A stretch of 64,000 nt of DNA from the NCBI RefSeq assembly GCF_000321225.1, contig NW_004450398.1:1339198-1403197 (forward strand), in the 5' to 3' direction. Source of the DNA: Odobenus rosmarus divergens (taxonomy: Eukaryota; Chordata; Mammalia; Carnivora; Odobenidae). The position numbers were made by a program, and so were the translations under genes. Below are positions 23,148 to 35,049 of the stretch, piece after piece. How positions within the stretch are numbered: position 1 is the first letter of the stretch; every line of letters starts with the position of its first letter. The notes under the pieces were generated by a model. That model was given only the letters and a program-made list of their open reading frames with translations, ran no database searches and was not told the origin of the DNA.

Positions 23148-23241
23148 CCTGGAGTCCTTGGCTACTTTGAGTTCAATGGCTCGCCCCAGCCTCCTGGTTA
23201 TCTGACCTTCTTCACTTCAGCGCTGCACTCACTAAAGAAAG
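23148..23241 (+). CDS. TXNDC11: TXNDC11 coding exon 5
   Basis: Encodes residues 235-265 plus one base: [20 protein letters not shown] then [11 protein letters not shown]. The start of the second thioredoxin-like module includes a potential glycosylation sequon NGS. Acceptor CTGCAG|CCTGGA; donor AAAG|GTAAAA. The last base G joins AT of exon 6 to make Asp. Confidence 0.95.
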
Positions 23242-24029
23242 GTAAAAATGATTCCAGACATTGGTACTTGCAACAAATGTGTATATATTGAGATCTTCTT
23301 TTACGTATGTTACCCTTATGATTATATATTTTAATTTTCCCGATTCCTTTTCTCTGTATTTATATAAAATACACTGTTTTGTGTTCTCTTGGCAAACAAA
23401 ATACTATGCTATTTCAAATACAGTCTAGTCTCTAAGATGTTTAGCTTTTTAAACTGTGGCTTGATCATACCGTGTCTGCAATTATATATTTTGCAGTTGA
23501 AAATTTATACCATAATCTTTTTGAATGTATAGTTACAAGTTTTGGTCAGAGTTTTAGTGGTTATATTACCAGTTGGATATACCATAATTTGGGAATACCA
23601 TTTCCTTTGGGAAGTATTTTTACAAGTATAAAAGTTATGTCACATCACAGCATAAGCAAGCATATACATATATATAAAATTTTGTTTTATTTGTTTATAC
23701 TCAGCTGAATCATATATTATTTGAGGTCCCTACTTTTTAAATGAAACATTGTGTCCTGCCCATCTTTTCATGTTGCTCCATGTTCTTCTCTGTAGCAGTC
23801 ATGACCTCCTGTCAGTTTTCTGTTGGATACACTTTCATCTCACTTGTCTGTGTCTTCTGTTACCGTGCTGGTCCAGGCCCATTCCCCCTCCCCTGGACTA
23901 GACCAGGGGACCCTCAGCTGGTACCCACTCTTGCCCCTTCTTCCTCACATTAGGGTCCGTTCTCCCCAGCCTCTAGGGCCCAGATCTCCACCTCTCAGAC
24001 CCCAATTCATCCTTCAGGGTCCAGTCAAA

Positions 24030-24260
24030 TACCACTGCTACAGTTTCCCCTGATCTCAGTTGGGTATCCTATTGCTTCTCATTCGTAGCACTTAACATAG
24101 TTTGTATTTATGTATGAAGTTATGAGATTTGTTTAACGGCTGTCTTCCTCAGACTGTGCGATTTCTGAGGGTGGGGCCCGTGTGTCTTCAGTAAGTGCTC
24201 TTCCTCCAGCATCTGGCACATAGCAGGGGTTCAGTCACTATTTGCCAAGTGAGCGATCAG
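24030..24260 (+). repeat. L2-like LINE 3' relic
   Basis: Shows the L2 3' order: 'cattcgtagcacttaacata', then 'cctcagactgtgcgatttct', 'gagggtggggcccgtgtgtc' and 'catctggcacatagcagggg' near the end. Confidence 0.6.
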
Positions 24261-24666
24261 ATTGATGGCTGTGTCATCTTTCCCCCAGTAGAGCAACCAA
24301 AAATATGTGACTGTCCTTCTGTTACTGGGTATTAGGTTGCTTCCATATTTTGAGGGGAGGAGGATTAGAATAGTATACTAGTAATACATCAAACAGTCAT
24401 ATGACTGGCCGTTTTAAGATAGACACTGTCTTAGGGTTGTATGCATAGACAACTACTGCATTCGTGTTTTTCACCTTGGGGACATTGAGAGAGGAAATCA
24501 GGCAGTCACATAAGTATGTGTCTGTCCACTTGAAAGACTCTGAGCTGCCCAGATTCAGGTGACTAAGAAGACTTAGTGTAAGTTTGAATTTTGAAAGCAG
24601 CATACTGCCAACATAAAAAAGCTTAAGAAGCCGGTACTCAAAAATGTTCTTAGAAAATGAAAGCTC

Positions 24667-25023
24667 GGGCGCCTGGGTGGCTCAGTTGGTTAAACCGCTG
24701 CCTTCAGCTCAGGTCATGATCCCAGGGTCCTGGGATCGAGCCCCACATCGGGCTCCCTGCTCCTTGATGGTGAGGTTTCTAGCCAGGGACCTAGAAGAAC
24801 TCTAAGCAGGGCAGAAGAACTGTGTAAGCAGGGCGCCTGGGTGGCTCAGATGGTTAAGCGTCTGCCTTCGGCTGGGGTTGTGATCTGTAGGTCCTGGGAT
24901 CGAGACCCGTGTCGGACTCCCCTGCTCAGTGTGGAGTCTGCTTCTCCCTCTGCTTCCCCTCACCGCTCATGCTCTCTCTCTCTCTATCTCTCTGTCTCAA
25001 ATGAATAAATAAAATCTAAAAAA
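24667..25023 (+). repeat. Chimeric Can-SINE with 104-base foreign insert
   Basis: A sense SINE (GGGCGCCTGGGTGGCTCAG at 24667) runs to CTCCCTGCTC at about 24762. It is then replaced by the 104-base copy of 22750-22853, which ends in a second SINE head. A SINE body and A tail continue to about 25023. The duplication AGAAAATGAAAGC flanks the whole (24652-24664 and 25024-25036), so the outer element was one normal insertion. Confidence 0.9.
24763..24866 (+). repeat. 104-base duplicated block, copy B
   Basis: Exact copy of 22750-22853, embedded within the SINE at 24667-25023. After it the sequence continues as SINE body (TTCGGCTGGGGTTG), whereas copy A continues with GAAGAACTGT. Confidence 0.95.
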
Positions 25024-26474
25024 AGAAAATGAAAGCCTCAGAGATCTCAAGTGAAATCTGTACATGAAAGGCCAATCTGTACTCATTTACTCATCGACAT
25101 GATGGTAGCATTCAAGTTTTTGAGTTGAAGAGGACATTTCAAGATGGTGGAAGGATGTTTTATTATCTGGTTAGCTTATATTGTGTGCTAATGATTCATC
25201 TTAAATTACTTTTTCATTCAGAGGTTTCCAAAATATTACTTCTTTTTTGGAAGAACCTTTGCAAGTACAAGATATGGTAATCTTTTACCCCCTGTTTTTT
25301 CTTTTCTTTTTTTAAGCAAAGGAAGGTAATAAATGAGTAAAAACTATTTGAAGGAACGAAGTAAACATCTTTGGTCGAATCCCTGATATTGACAAATGAT
25401 CACAGGCAGTTTCTTCTCAGAATAAATCTAGTCTCTGATTACCTTGACTACATTTCTTCCCTAGCTTGTGACTCTAGGGGGGTCTGGTAAAATTCTTTGC
25501 ATATGAACTTTGCAGGAGCTGAGATACATTTTGATTCATCATTTTTCACTTCATTTTTGTGGGTTTAATGAACGATTTTTAGAAGAAAAAGGCAAGTTTG
25601 GAATGACAACTTTCCATAATATGTGCACTAAAACCTTGCTTTGAGCATCTGGTTTTTTCCTCCGCTTTTCTTTCTCATACCCAGAAGTCAGACAGTATTT
25701 TACTTATTAATAGTAGCTGCTCAGTAAGAGAAAGGTGTGCACGCTTTTTTTTTAATGTTATAGTTTGAAATGTAAATTATAGGTCAAGGTTGTATTTAGA
25801 TTGTGTACAACAAATTGAGGCCTAAGACACATTTGCCTCACTTAACAATTGGTTATGGAGAGCTTAACTAGAGAAGTGTTTAGTCTTGTGGTAGAAAGCA
25901 GATGTCCTGGTTTAACATGCCACAAGTGTTTACAAAATGCACATATCTTTCCATTGCCTTTATTCTTTTTTTAATTGTCTTGGAAATAGCCAGGACACTC
26001 TCTGACATTTGTCTTCAGGTAGCTGGCTGGCATCAGTAGATAGATATTTTGAGAATGTACCGGATGTGAAGCCTCGTGTCTAGGTGGTGGAGAGTGTGCT
26101 ACGAGAGTGTACATGCCTGCCTCAAGAATGCGTGTGTTTAGTTGTAAGATCTGCTTCTGTGGTACTTTGCTCCCTCTCTTAAGACCGTTTCTGTAACATT
26201 TGATACTTTTACACATTATCATAATGGAATTAGGGAAAATTGGCTTTCAGCCTGAGCACTTAATACTGATTGCTTTCTCTTTTTGTTTGTTTTAACTGTT
26301 TCCTTTCATCTCAGTTATCTGGGTCCTTCACCCCTTGATTGCAGTCTTGGTGCTGATCTGTCTGTGGTGGAGGCCTGCCTGTTAGGTGGTGTGGGTGCTG
26401 CTGCTTTGTCATATTTCTGTCCGTTATTTTCCTAGCTGTTACTGTCACCATTGTTTATATAGCAGTTCTGTATT

Positions 26475-26643
26475 GTCTGTCTTTTTTTTTTTTTTTTTTT
26501 TAAGATTTTTAATTATTTGGGAGAGAGAGTGCATGAGAGCGGGGAGGGTTAGAGGGAGAAGCAGACTCTCCGCTGAACAGGGAGTCTGATGTGGGACTCG
26601 GTCCTGGGACTCCAGGATCATGACCTGAGCTGCCCAGGTGCTC
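26475..26643 (-). repeat. Can-SINE, antisense, deleted head
   Basis: Long T run, 'taagatttttaattatttgg' and 'tgggactcggtcctgggact'. It then jumps from GACCTGAGC to TGCCCAGGTGCTC, missing roughly 30 bases of the tRNA-like head. The lost span lies between the two CTGAGC motifs present in intact copies. Duplication AGCAGTTCTGTATT at 26461-26474 and 26644-26657. Confidence 0.92.
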
Positions 26644-27197
26644 AGCAGTTCTGTATTTTCATGTAGTTTAATGTGTGGTTCTTTTTCTTGATTTCAGTGT
26701 TGTAGTTAAAAGGTTGAATGAATGACTATAATAAAGGGCACTTGACCTTGAAATTGCTCAAGTGAGAGTGATTGAAGCAATGAGATATTAAGTCACTTCG
26801 GATCCCTTCCCACCACCACCACTTCTCCTCGTGCCTGGCCTTTTGGGTTCCTTAGACCAGAGTGTAGGCATTGCTCACGACAGGACTGCATTGGCCCCTT
26901 CCTGGAGCATTATTTCTCTGTCTTTCCACTGGCTTTTCTCTGTCCCCTGACATTGGAATCCTAATGAACTGAACTGAAATTCACATGGTACTTAAATGTT
27001 ACCTTGAAAATACACTAATCCATTAACTAAGGATGTCATTTCTACTTTATTCTGCCACCGTTAGGAATTCCTAAACTTAGTTGACTGGGGAACCTTGTGG
27101 CCTTAGTTTTCTAAGGAACACCCTTTGGGAACTACTGTTGTAATGAATTTTTTTATTAGAGGACGAACTGCTAATTCCAGTGTAGGGTCTCTCTACT

Positions 27198-27210
27198 CCA
27201 CCAGGTGGCG
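27198..27210 (+). promoter_or_regulatory. Candidate CTCF-binding core
   Basis: CCACCAGGTGGCG fits the published CTCF core CCASYAGRKGGCR at all positions. Location is deep in intron 5. Binding cannot be judged from sequence alone. Confidence 0.4.
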
Positions 27211-28569
27211 TCCAGTGGAGCTGTGCTTTGCTGGTAGAATTGAGTCAGGATGCATACAAAGCACTCTCCTCCGTATCCTTATTCATGAATAAAGCTTTTT
27301 TTAGAGCACTTTTCTGTTAGATTGTGAAATTTTATGTAATATCAAGAAGTCCAGAGAGGAGGATTTTCTTATTCTATAAGTGACACACATTCTTAAAGGT
27401 ATTGAGAAAACAAGGGACTGATTTCTTAGGCAAGGTTGATTCTGAGATTGCTTTTTTTTTTTTTTCCTTGGGTTCTTGGATCTAACTCTTGAGAGTTTGG
27501 ATCAGGCATTGGGTTTAACAGTTCTTTGTGAATGAAACAGGTTCTAGGATTACTTGGTATTCTCGGATAATCTCATTCATTGTCACTGTACTCGTAGAGG
27601 GAAATCTTTTCCTGTCTCCTTGAGTTCTAAGGCCCTCTGGGTACTGATTAATACACATTAGAGTAAGTTAGAAATTCCATACTTTTTGTTCCTGTGCCTA
27701 AAACTGACTTTTTTTGTGATGTTGCTATCATTTTAGCAAGGATGTCCTCATGTTTCACAGGAGATGCTTTTCTTCCCCTTGTGGCTTATCTCTTAAGCCT
27801 TATAAATGCTGCTAGGTAAGAATTAAGGGCAGACCTCCCCACATAAGTTAGATTCAGAAACATGACTTTTTAATTCATTGAATATTTGAGGATCTACTAT
27901 GTGCTCCAACTAGAAAGATGAAAAAAACTAGTTCCCCAACATGTAGTACCACCAGAGAATGAGGCAGACTTGCCTACAGTGTGAGTGTGGGGACAGGTTT
28001 GTGACAGGTCGTTGGAGTGTGGAGGCGGGACATCCACATCAAATCACGGATAGCTCAGAGGAAGTGATTGGTGGGGTGGGGAGGGTTGCCCGGGAGAATG
28101 AGGTGTAAGGTGAATGAGGTGTCAGCCTTCAGGTAAGTGTGTACGGAACTAGAGAGAAGATAGAGAGGGGCTGGGGAAAGCAAAAGGTGTGCAGGAAGCT
28201 CCGAACCAAATTTAGTCATTTATAGATATCTAGATTCCTTGAACCTATGCATTTTAAAAATAGGACCATCTTCACTTTCTGTTTTGTGATATTTTCTACT
28301 TTTAGAAGATTGTCCTTTTTAGGGAGTGTGTGTGTGTATCCTGTTTCTCCAAGGTTTTTCGTTTGCTTGTTTGATGTTTTTGAAGCTAAGATAAGACTCC
28401 AGACAAAGAACCAAAAATATTTAAATCTTAAGAAACTCTCAGGGATCACCTTCTCTAATAAAGTCACAAGCTTACAGTGAAACAATTCAGTGCAGACAAA
28501 CCCAGTTCTGGTCTGTACTTGACCAAGTAGAGTCACCTTTATGTAAAGGTGAGTATGGTAAGCTGATAC

Positions 28570-28710
28570 TAGGCTGAGCCCTTCTGTTAGTCAAGCCCTT
28601 TATCTGGATGATCCAATCTTCACTCTTTGAAGTAGAAACTGTGAATATGTCATTGTGACGGTCTCTGGTGAGGAAACAGCCTCTGAGGAGAGTTAACTGA
28701 CTCGAGGTCA
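28570..28710 (-). repeat. MIR-like ancient SINE
   Basis: Reverse MIR-type phrases: 'cctttatctggatgatccaa', 'ggtgaggaaacagcctctga' and 'gttaactgactcgaggtcac'. Diverged. Confidence 0.45.
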
Positions 28711-28711
28711 C

Positions 28712-29213
28712 TGTGGCAGGCAGAATGGTGGCTCCCCAGAGATGCCCCTGTTCTAATCACCAGAACCTATGAACATGGTACGTCGCATGGCAATGGAAAA
28801 TTGAGGTTGCATGTGGAATTGGGTTGCTAGTCAGCTGACCCTGAGAACAGGAGATTATCCTGGATCATTTGAGTGGGCCCAGTGTCATCAGGAGGATCCT
28901 TAAAATTGGAATTGAGAGGCAAAGAACAGTGTCAAAGTGACGCAATTTGAGAAGGACTTGTCCAGCTCTTGCTGTCTTTGAAGGTGGGAGGGGACACAAG
29001 CCAAGGAGTGCAGGCAGCCTGTGGAGGCTGGCAATGGGAAGGACGTGGATTCTCCCCAAGAGCCAGAGGGATCATGCCCTATTCACACCTTGATTATAGC
29101 CCTTGAGGCCTGTTTTGGACTTCTGACCTCCAGAGCTGTGAGATAAATATGTCTTTTTAATCTACTAAATTTGTGGTAATTTGTGACAGCAGAGGTAGCA
29201 AACGAATACAGCT
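28712..29213 (+). repeat. ERVL-MaLR (MLT1-like) LTR relic
   Basis: Order of phrases: 'ggcagaatggtggctcccca', 'gagtgggcccagtgtcatca', 'ggacttctgacctccagagc', 'tgtgagataaatatgtcttt' and 'tttgtggtaatttgtgacag', then 'caaacgaatacag'. This agrees with an MLT1-class LTR. No retroviral coding sequence. Confidence 0.65.
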
Positions 29214-29309
29214 GCATACCAGTAAATGAGGAGCTGGGCTAGGAACCCAGGACCACGTTACTCCCATTTACTGTTGTACTCTCCTGGGTTGAGGCAGGGG
29301 GCACAGGAT

Positions 29310-29465
29310 GGTGATTCCTGACTCCTGGCCTTTGCCCATGATACTGCTTTAACTAGAATGCCTTTCCCTAGTTAATATCCACCTCCCTAATTTTTCAAGG
29401 CCTAGCTGAAGTCCTTGGGGTATTTATAAATACTGCCTTGCTAGCATAACGTCTAGCACATTACG
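29310..29465 (+). repeat. L2-like relic
   Basis: Phrases 'ctcctggcctttgcccatga', 'agaatgcctttccctagtta' and 'tcaaggcctagctgaagtcc' resemble L2 3' sequence. Diverged. Confidence 0.5.
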
Positions 29466-29990
29466 GACATCAAATGGAGATTTCCATACCACCGGTCCTT
29501 TCCTGGAGCTCCCGCTGCACGAATTGGCTGTGCTCCCACTTAGCAACTAGCATTGTTTTCTAATTTTCCCCGGAACTTTATTAGTATCTTCCTAACAAGA
29601 AGTTCCCATAGGCCTGGACTGAGTCTCTTAATAAGTCATTTTAGTAGCCAGTGTCCTTTGTAACCGTGGCCTACCCGTGACCCCTTCCAACTGGTCTTCA
29701 CGTTCCCTGTCTGGAACATGAGGGAGCTGTGCCCTGGTCACCTGTAAAAGACTCTTCCGTTTGAAAATGCACTGGCTCTTGGCCTGTTTTTGTAGACCTT
29801 GGAGCTAAGAATTGCTTTCATATTTGTAAAGGGTTGTTCGCAAGAAAAAAATAAAAGAACGTGACCCTCGTGCTAGACCCTAGTAAGAACAGCCTTAAAT
29901 GGGGATGGAGGAGGGATTTGTAAGCAGATGGGTTTCTTTTGTGAAGTCTTTCCTTCCCTGAAGGTGTTAAAACAAAAAGGAATGTAAGAG

Positions 29991-30197
29991 GGGCGCCTGG
30001 GGTGGCTCAGTCATTAAGCGTCTGCCTTCAGCTCAGGTCATGATCCCAGGGTCCTGGGATTGAGCCCTGCATCGGGCTCCCTGCTCCGCGGAAAACATGT
30101 GTCTCCCTCTCCCACTCCCCCTGCTTGTGTTCCTGCTCTCGCTGTCTCTCTCTCTCTGTCAAATAAATAAATAAAATCTTAAAAAAAAAAAAAGAAA
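29991..30197 (+). repeat. Can-SINE, sense
   Basis: GGGCGCCTGGGGTGGCTCAG head, 'ggtcatgatcccagggtcct' body, CT-rich tract, and AAATAAATAAATAAAATC then an A run. Imperfect flanks GAATGTAAGAG and GAACGTGTAAGAG. Confidence 0.92.
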
Positions 30198-31499
30198 GAA
30201 CGTGTAAGAGAAGTACTTGATCATTTTAATATTGTGCTTTGGTGGAATACGGATGGTGTGAGGGTGTTTGCTGTCATGTTAGTATATGTGACGGTGTATA
30301 TTTAGCTCTGCAGTTTGTGTTCCCCTAAAACAACATTTGGAACTACATTTCTCTCCTCCCTAACTCATAAGAAATTAAAAGTCCCGGTGAAGGAGTTCTG
30401 TGTTTACTTAGCATTTAGCAGTATTGTGGCAGGCACCAGAATGTGCGTGTCTCTGTGGTGCCCAAATGCCAGAGAATTTTCTGGATAATTGTTTTGTGCT
30501 TTATATTAAGAATTTTGAAAATACACAAAGGCTGAGTCAAATTTCTAGTGACAAAATGCAAGTAATTGCTATAGTTTGTTGGAAACAAACATTTCTGTAG
30601 TCTATTACATTTCTTTAAAGGTTTTTTTTCATTTGGATGGATGTATTTATTATTGGAAATGTGGGAAGTCATCCACAGAATAAATATAAATCACTATATA
30701 AATGCTAAGTAACATGGGGGGGGTTGTTACCCTTTTTATGTATTCCTATTGTTTCCCTTTTCCTGCCTTGTCTAAAACCTTGGAAAGAAGAGTGGGAAAG
30801 CAGTTCATAAAAATAGCAGAGTATAGAGTAAAATGAGGCTTGTTTCCAGGGTGGAAGGTACCATGATGCAGGTTTGCCTTTTGGAAATGTCACTACTTCC
30901 CAGAGTAAAGAAGTGAAAGAAATTTTCCCAGGGAGTCAGTGACTTCTTAGCCATGCTGATGAAAAGCCACATGACTTAATCCAGTGGTATTTAGTTTTGA
31001 AGTATCATGCTTTATTTATTAGCCATTCTCCTCTTGAGTATTTTACTTGACCTGATATTCCATTTTGTTCCACAATCCCTAAGAGATTAGCTCACACAGA
31101 TGTCTGCTGGATAGCACATGTCCAGTCCTGATATAAAAATTTCCTCACTGCTCAGCTCCAGCATCTCTCTTCATTCTTTGAGTATATCCTTGGGTGCCTT
31201 ACTTTGCAGTGCACCAAGTGCTGTTAGCTCTAGGCCTCTGAGAGAGAATTAATTTCAGAGGCTCAGCAGTTTATACAAGGTCTAGCGACCCACCTTTTCC
31301 TTTCTGAAGGAGAGATAAGGTCACACTTTTAAAAATAAAAATAATCATTCTCTGCTGTTGGAGGGGTTCTTGTGGAAGAAAAAATGCAAGAAATATTCTC
31401 TTAGGTGTCCTTCCCAGATCATTGACCATTATTAAGACTTACTGGCTGTTGGATTTATATCAGTCTAAGTTTCTTCCTGAGTTTACATGAATCTTGCTT

Positions 31500-32220
31500 T
31501 TTCACAATTACCACCATAGGCATAGTCCAGTAGAAATATAACATGAACCACATAAGTATTGTAAAATTTTCTGGTTGGCTACATTAAAAGTTAAGAAGTT
31601 GGTAAAAATAACTTATGTATATAAAATAATACATTTAACCCACTGTATCCAAATCATTACCATTTTAACATACAATCAGTATAAAAATTGTTGAGATATT
31701 ATATATGTATATTTTTTGAACCTAGTCTTTTATACTTTTACACTAGTTTTTTATACTTTTACACTTAACAGCACATTTTAATTCAGATGCTGAAATTTCA
31801 TTGGAAATACTTAATCTGTATTTAGATTACATAAAAATTACGGTGGGAAAAAGAGGTTTACATACTCAAGTTGTTTTAAACATACTTAAAAGTTTTCCAA
31901 TGACTGAGTTGAGTCGGTCAATTTAATTTAAAATTAAATCAGTTAAAATGAAATAAAGTTAAAAATCTAGTCCCTCACTCACATTTATTTATTTTAAGAT
32001 TTTATTTATTTATTTATTGGGGGGGAACAAATAGGGGGAGGGGCAGAGGGAGAAGCAGACTCCCCTGCCAAGCAGGGAGCCCAATGAGGGGCTCAATCCC
32101 AGGACCCTGGGATCATGACCTGAGCTGAGGGCAGATGCTTAAGGACTGAGCCACCCAGGCGCCCCCTTCACTCATTAGCCATATGTTGCTAGTGGCTAAC
32201 ATATAGGACCGTGCAGCTCT
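31500..32220 (+). repeat. Ancient interspersed repeat split by a SINE
   Basis: Begins with 'agtagaaatataacatgaac' and ends in 'tgctagtggctaacatatag'. This is the order of a widespread old mammalian repeat (probably DNA-transposon derived; I do not name the family). The SINE at 31,990-32,165 interrupts it. Confidence 0.45.
31990..32165 (-). repeat. Can-SINE, antisense
   Basis: From 'ttattttaagattttattta' to 'gagccacccaggcgccccc'. It is inserted in an older repeat, with TCACTCA-type flanks. First of a cluster of six antisense copies in 2.8 kb. Confidence 0.92.
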
Positions 32221-32390
32221 GGACATAGGCCTCATTATCCAAGTGTCCAAGGGTAGAGCAATTTTTTTCTTGAGCTACTGAGTCTCCTGCAAGCACATCC
32301 CTGAGTTAATATTTCAGATTTGTGTCCCTGGTTATCTGTTGGTGAGTATGAGTTGTGTAACTTTGCTTCAGGCAAATTTATTATTATTAC

Positions 32391-32778
32391 TGTTTTTTTG
32401 AGAGAGCTCAAGAGAGCGTGTGCACAAGTGTGTGAGTGGGGGAGGGGCAGGGGAAAGGGAGAGAGTTTTTTTTTAAAGGTTTTATTTATTTATTTGAGAC
32501 AGAGATAGTGAGAGAGAGCAGGAGCAGGGGGGTGGGGGTGGAGAGGGAGAAGCAGGCTCCCTGCTGAGCAGGGAGCCTGATGTGGGGCTTAATCCCGGGA
32601 CTCTCATGACCTGAGCCGAAGGCTGATGCCCAACCAACTGAGCTGCCCAGGCGCCCCAGGGAGAGAGATTCTTAAGCAGATCCCATGCTGAGTGCAGAGC
32701 CTGCTCGGGGCTCGATCTCATGACCTGAACCGAAATCAAAAGTTAGACACTCAGCTGTCTCAGCCACTCAGGTGCCCC
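32391..32778 (-). repeat. Older Can-SINE, antisense, split by a younger SINE
   Basis: The outer element begins 'tgtttttttgagagagctca' and resumes after the nested SINE as 'gattcttaagcagatcccat', ending 'gccactcaggtgcccc'. It shares the 'ttaagcag..ccatgc' body with the SINE at 6.5 kb. Confidence 0.88.
32466..32657 (-). repeat. Can-SINE nested inside older SINE
   Basis: Starts in TTTTTTTTAAAGGTTTTATT and ends GAGCTGCCCAGGCGCCCC. The duplication AGGGAGAGAG at 32456-32465 and 32658-32667 is made from the outer element and proves insertion order. Confidence 0.93.
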
Positions 32779-33309
32779 TATTAATAATTTTAAAACAGTT
32801 GAAAATCTGGTCTCTTTCCTAGTAAAGGAAACTATTGTTACTCTTTCTGGACTGTTAGAGAATTTTAACATTTTGCCTCCTTGAGGTAGTAGATTTTACC
32901 TCAGTATGTGTGTGCTTTACCACAATACTAAACCGAAGTTTTCATATTAAAAATTGAATTTAAGGCACGTGGTTTTAAGCAAAATAAAATAGTCTGGTAT
33001 TAAAATGTTATGCAGAAGCCCCAAAACAAAAGTCTTGATGTAAACCAGAAAGATCGCAATGAGCCAGATGCATCTGAGTAGAAACCAGATGGAATTTCAG
33101 ATTCTTCCATCCTGGATGCGTCTTTGGTGGTTGCCACGAGGTAAATGGTGACAGTGGTGTTTGGAAGGCACGGGAAGGTCAACAGAAGCTATATGCCTAG
33201 GGGGAGTGTGGGAAGCAGGGGTGGAGCTTTCCGTTAGTGGCAGAGAACAACGCCAACCTCAAAGATAGCAAGGGGTAAACCTGTGTAAGTACTGAAAGTA
33301 GACAAGATT

Positions 33310-33507
33310 TTTTTTTTTTAAGATTTTATTAATTTAAGACATAGAGATACAGAGAGAGAGAGCATGAGCAGGGGGAGAGGCAGAGGGAGAGGGAGAAGCA
33401 GACTCCCTGATGAACCAGTAGCCTGATGCAGGGCTCAATCCCAGGACCCTGGGATCATGACCTGAGCCGAAGGCAGACGCTTAATCATCTGAGCCACCCA
33501 GGCGCCC
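33310..33507 (-). repeat. Can-SINE, antisense
   Basis: The perfect 18-base duplication CTGAAAGTAGACAAGATT flanks it (33292-33309 and 33508-33525), so it is comparatively young. It ends GAGCCACCCAGGCGCC. Confidence 0.95.
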
Positions 33508-33977
33508 CTGAAAGTAGACAAGATTAATGGATCAAATCACGGTCATTTATTATTCAGAGCACACAAACAGTGACGTGGTGCCATGGGCCTAGATGGTGGC
33601 AGTGTTTGTTGTGGGCTGCCTTGTAGCTGAGGGACCCAGAGCCAGGGACTCAGCACCTTTTGTAGCAAGTGGCCAATAAGCCAGTCTTTGTGCTGTGGTC
33701 AACTCGACCTCCTTAGTTGCCTGACTGACCAGCTACAGAAACTGGTTTTAACTACTGCTTTTACCCCGATGTTCTTTCCTGGTCTTGGTACATGTTGCAA
33801 GTGGTCTTTGTGACATCTTTCACTAGATGATTAATAGAGACTTGAAACTGGCCAGTCACCTGGCTAAGAAGAGTTTATTGAGATTTAAAAAAAAATTAAT
33901 TGAAGAGGATCATGTATGTCATTGTTGGACCTTACTTTGGTGGGGGAGGGGGAAGCATTATTTCAAATTTATTTTTA

Positions 33978-34172
33978 TTTTTTATTTTTTTTAAAGATTT
34001 TTATTTATTTATTTGACAGAGAGAGAGAGGGAACACAAGCAGCGGGAGTGGGAGAGGGAGAAGCAGGCTTCCTGCAGAGCAGGGAGCCGGATGTGGGGCT
34101 CAATCCCAGGACCCTGGGATCATGACCCCAGCCGAAGGCAGACGCCCAACGACTGAGCCACCCAGGCGCCCC
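33978..34172 (-). repeat. Can-SINE, antisense
   Basis: The duplication CAAATTTATTTTTA at 33964-33977 and 34173-34186 flanks a full antisense element ending GAGCCACCCAGGCGCCCC. Confidence 0.95.
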
Positions 34173-34641
34173 CAAATTTATTTTTAATTCAACGAATTCA
34201 GAGTCCTTAATTAAAATATTGAAGCTTCACCGCCTTTAGGACAAAATTACTCATTTTAGAAATGACAGAGACTCCTACTGTAGAAAGCCTTTGGAGCCCT
34301 TGCTTAACAGAGAATGTTCTGGTTGTGGAGGTGAGAAGTGTCATTTTTTTGTGTCTTTCTTAACACTATAAACTTCCTCTGCTAATTCAAGTACTCCTTG
34401 TACACGTGACAGCGCAAATTTAAGCGGCTTCTTCTAGCAAGGTTTCCGCTATGTGCAGGAACTTAAAGTAGATGTGTGAATTTCGTAGATATCTCTGTAT
34501 GTGAAAAGTAAAGTTTTAAAATTGTGGTATGTTTGGGCATGTTTGAATCTGCTGTGTGCAGGCAGGCTGTCCATTCTTAATGCAGTTATACAGGTTTTTT
34601 GAACAGGACCTTTCAACTTTTGGATCAGCCTGTCACTTTTT

Positions 34642-34809
34642 TTTTTTTTTTTTAAGATTTTATTTATTTATTCATAAGAGAGAGAGAGGCAGAGGGAGAA
34701 GCAGGTTCCCCACTGAGGGGGAAGCCTGATGTGGGACTCGATCCCAGGACCCTGGGATCATGACCTGAGCCGAAGGCAGACGCTTAACCAACTGAGCCAC
34801 CCAGGCCCC
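34642..34809 (-). repeat. Can-SINE, antisense
   Basis: The duplication CAGCCTGTCACTTTTT at 34626-34641 and 34810-34825 flanks an antisense element ending GAGCCACCCAGGCCCC. Confidence 0.95.
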
Positions 34810-35049
34810 CAGCCTGTCACTTTTTATTCCTCTGCTCCGATAAGTCATGTTGGTGACACTGGCCAGCTGTCAAGTGCATTTCCTCAGTGGCTGCTTTTCC
34901 TTCTCCTCTTTACTCTCTTTAGCCGTGGCTGTCCACCAAGATTCAGCCTTCTTCTGGAGAGCGGTGCCTTCTAACCCTCTCTTACGTCCTGCTGTTTCTT
35001 CTGACAGCTTTGGCATCTGAACTTACATGTTAGGCCATTTTTTTAAAAA

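Noticed and set aside
19845..29213. Possible endogenous retrovirus
   Set aside because: The relics at 19,845-20,275 and 28,712-29,213 are only diverged MaLR LTRs. They have no internal coding region between or beside them.
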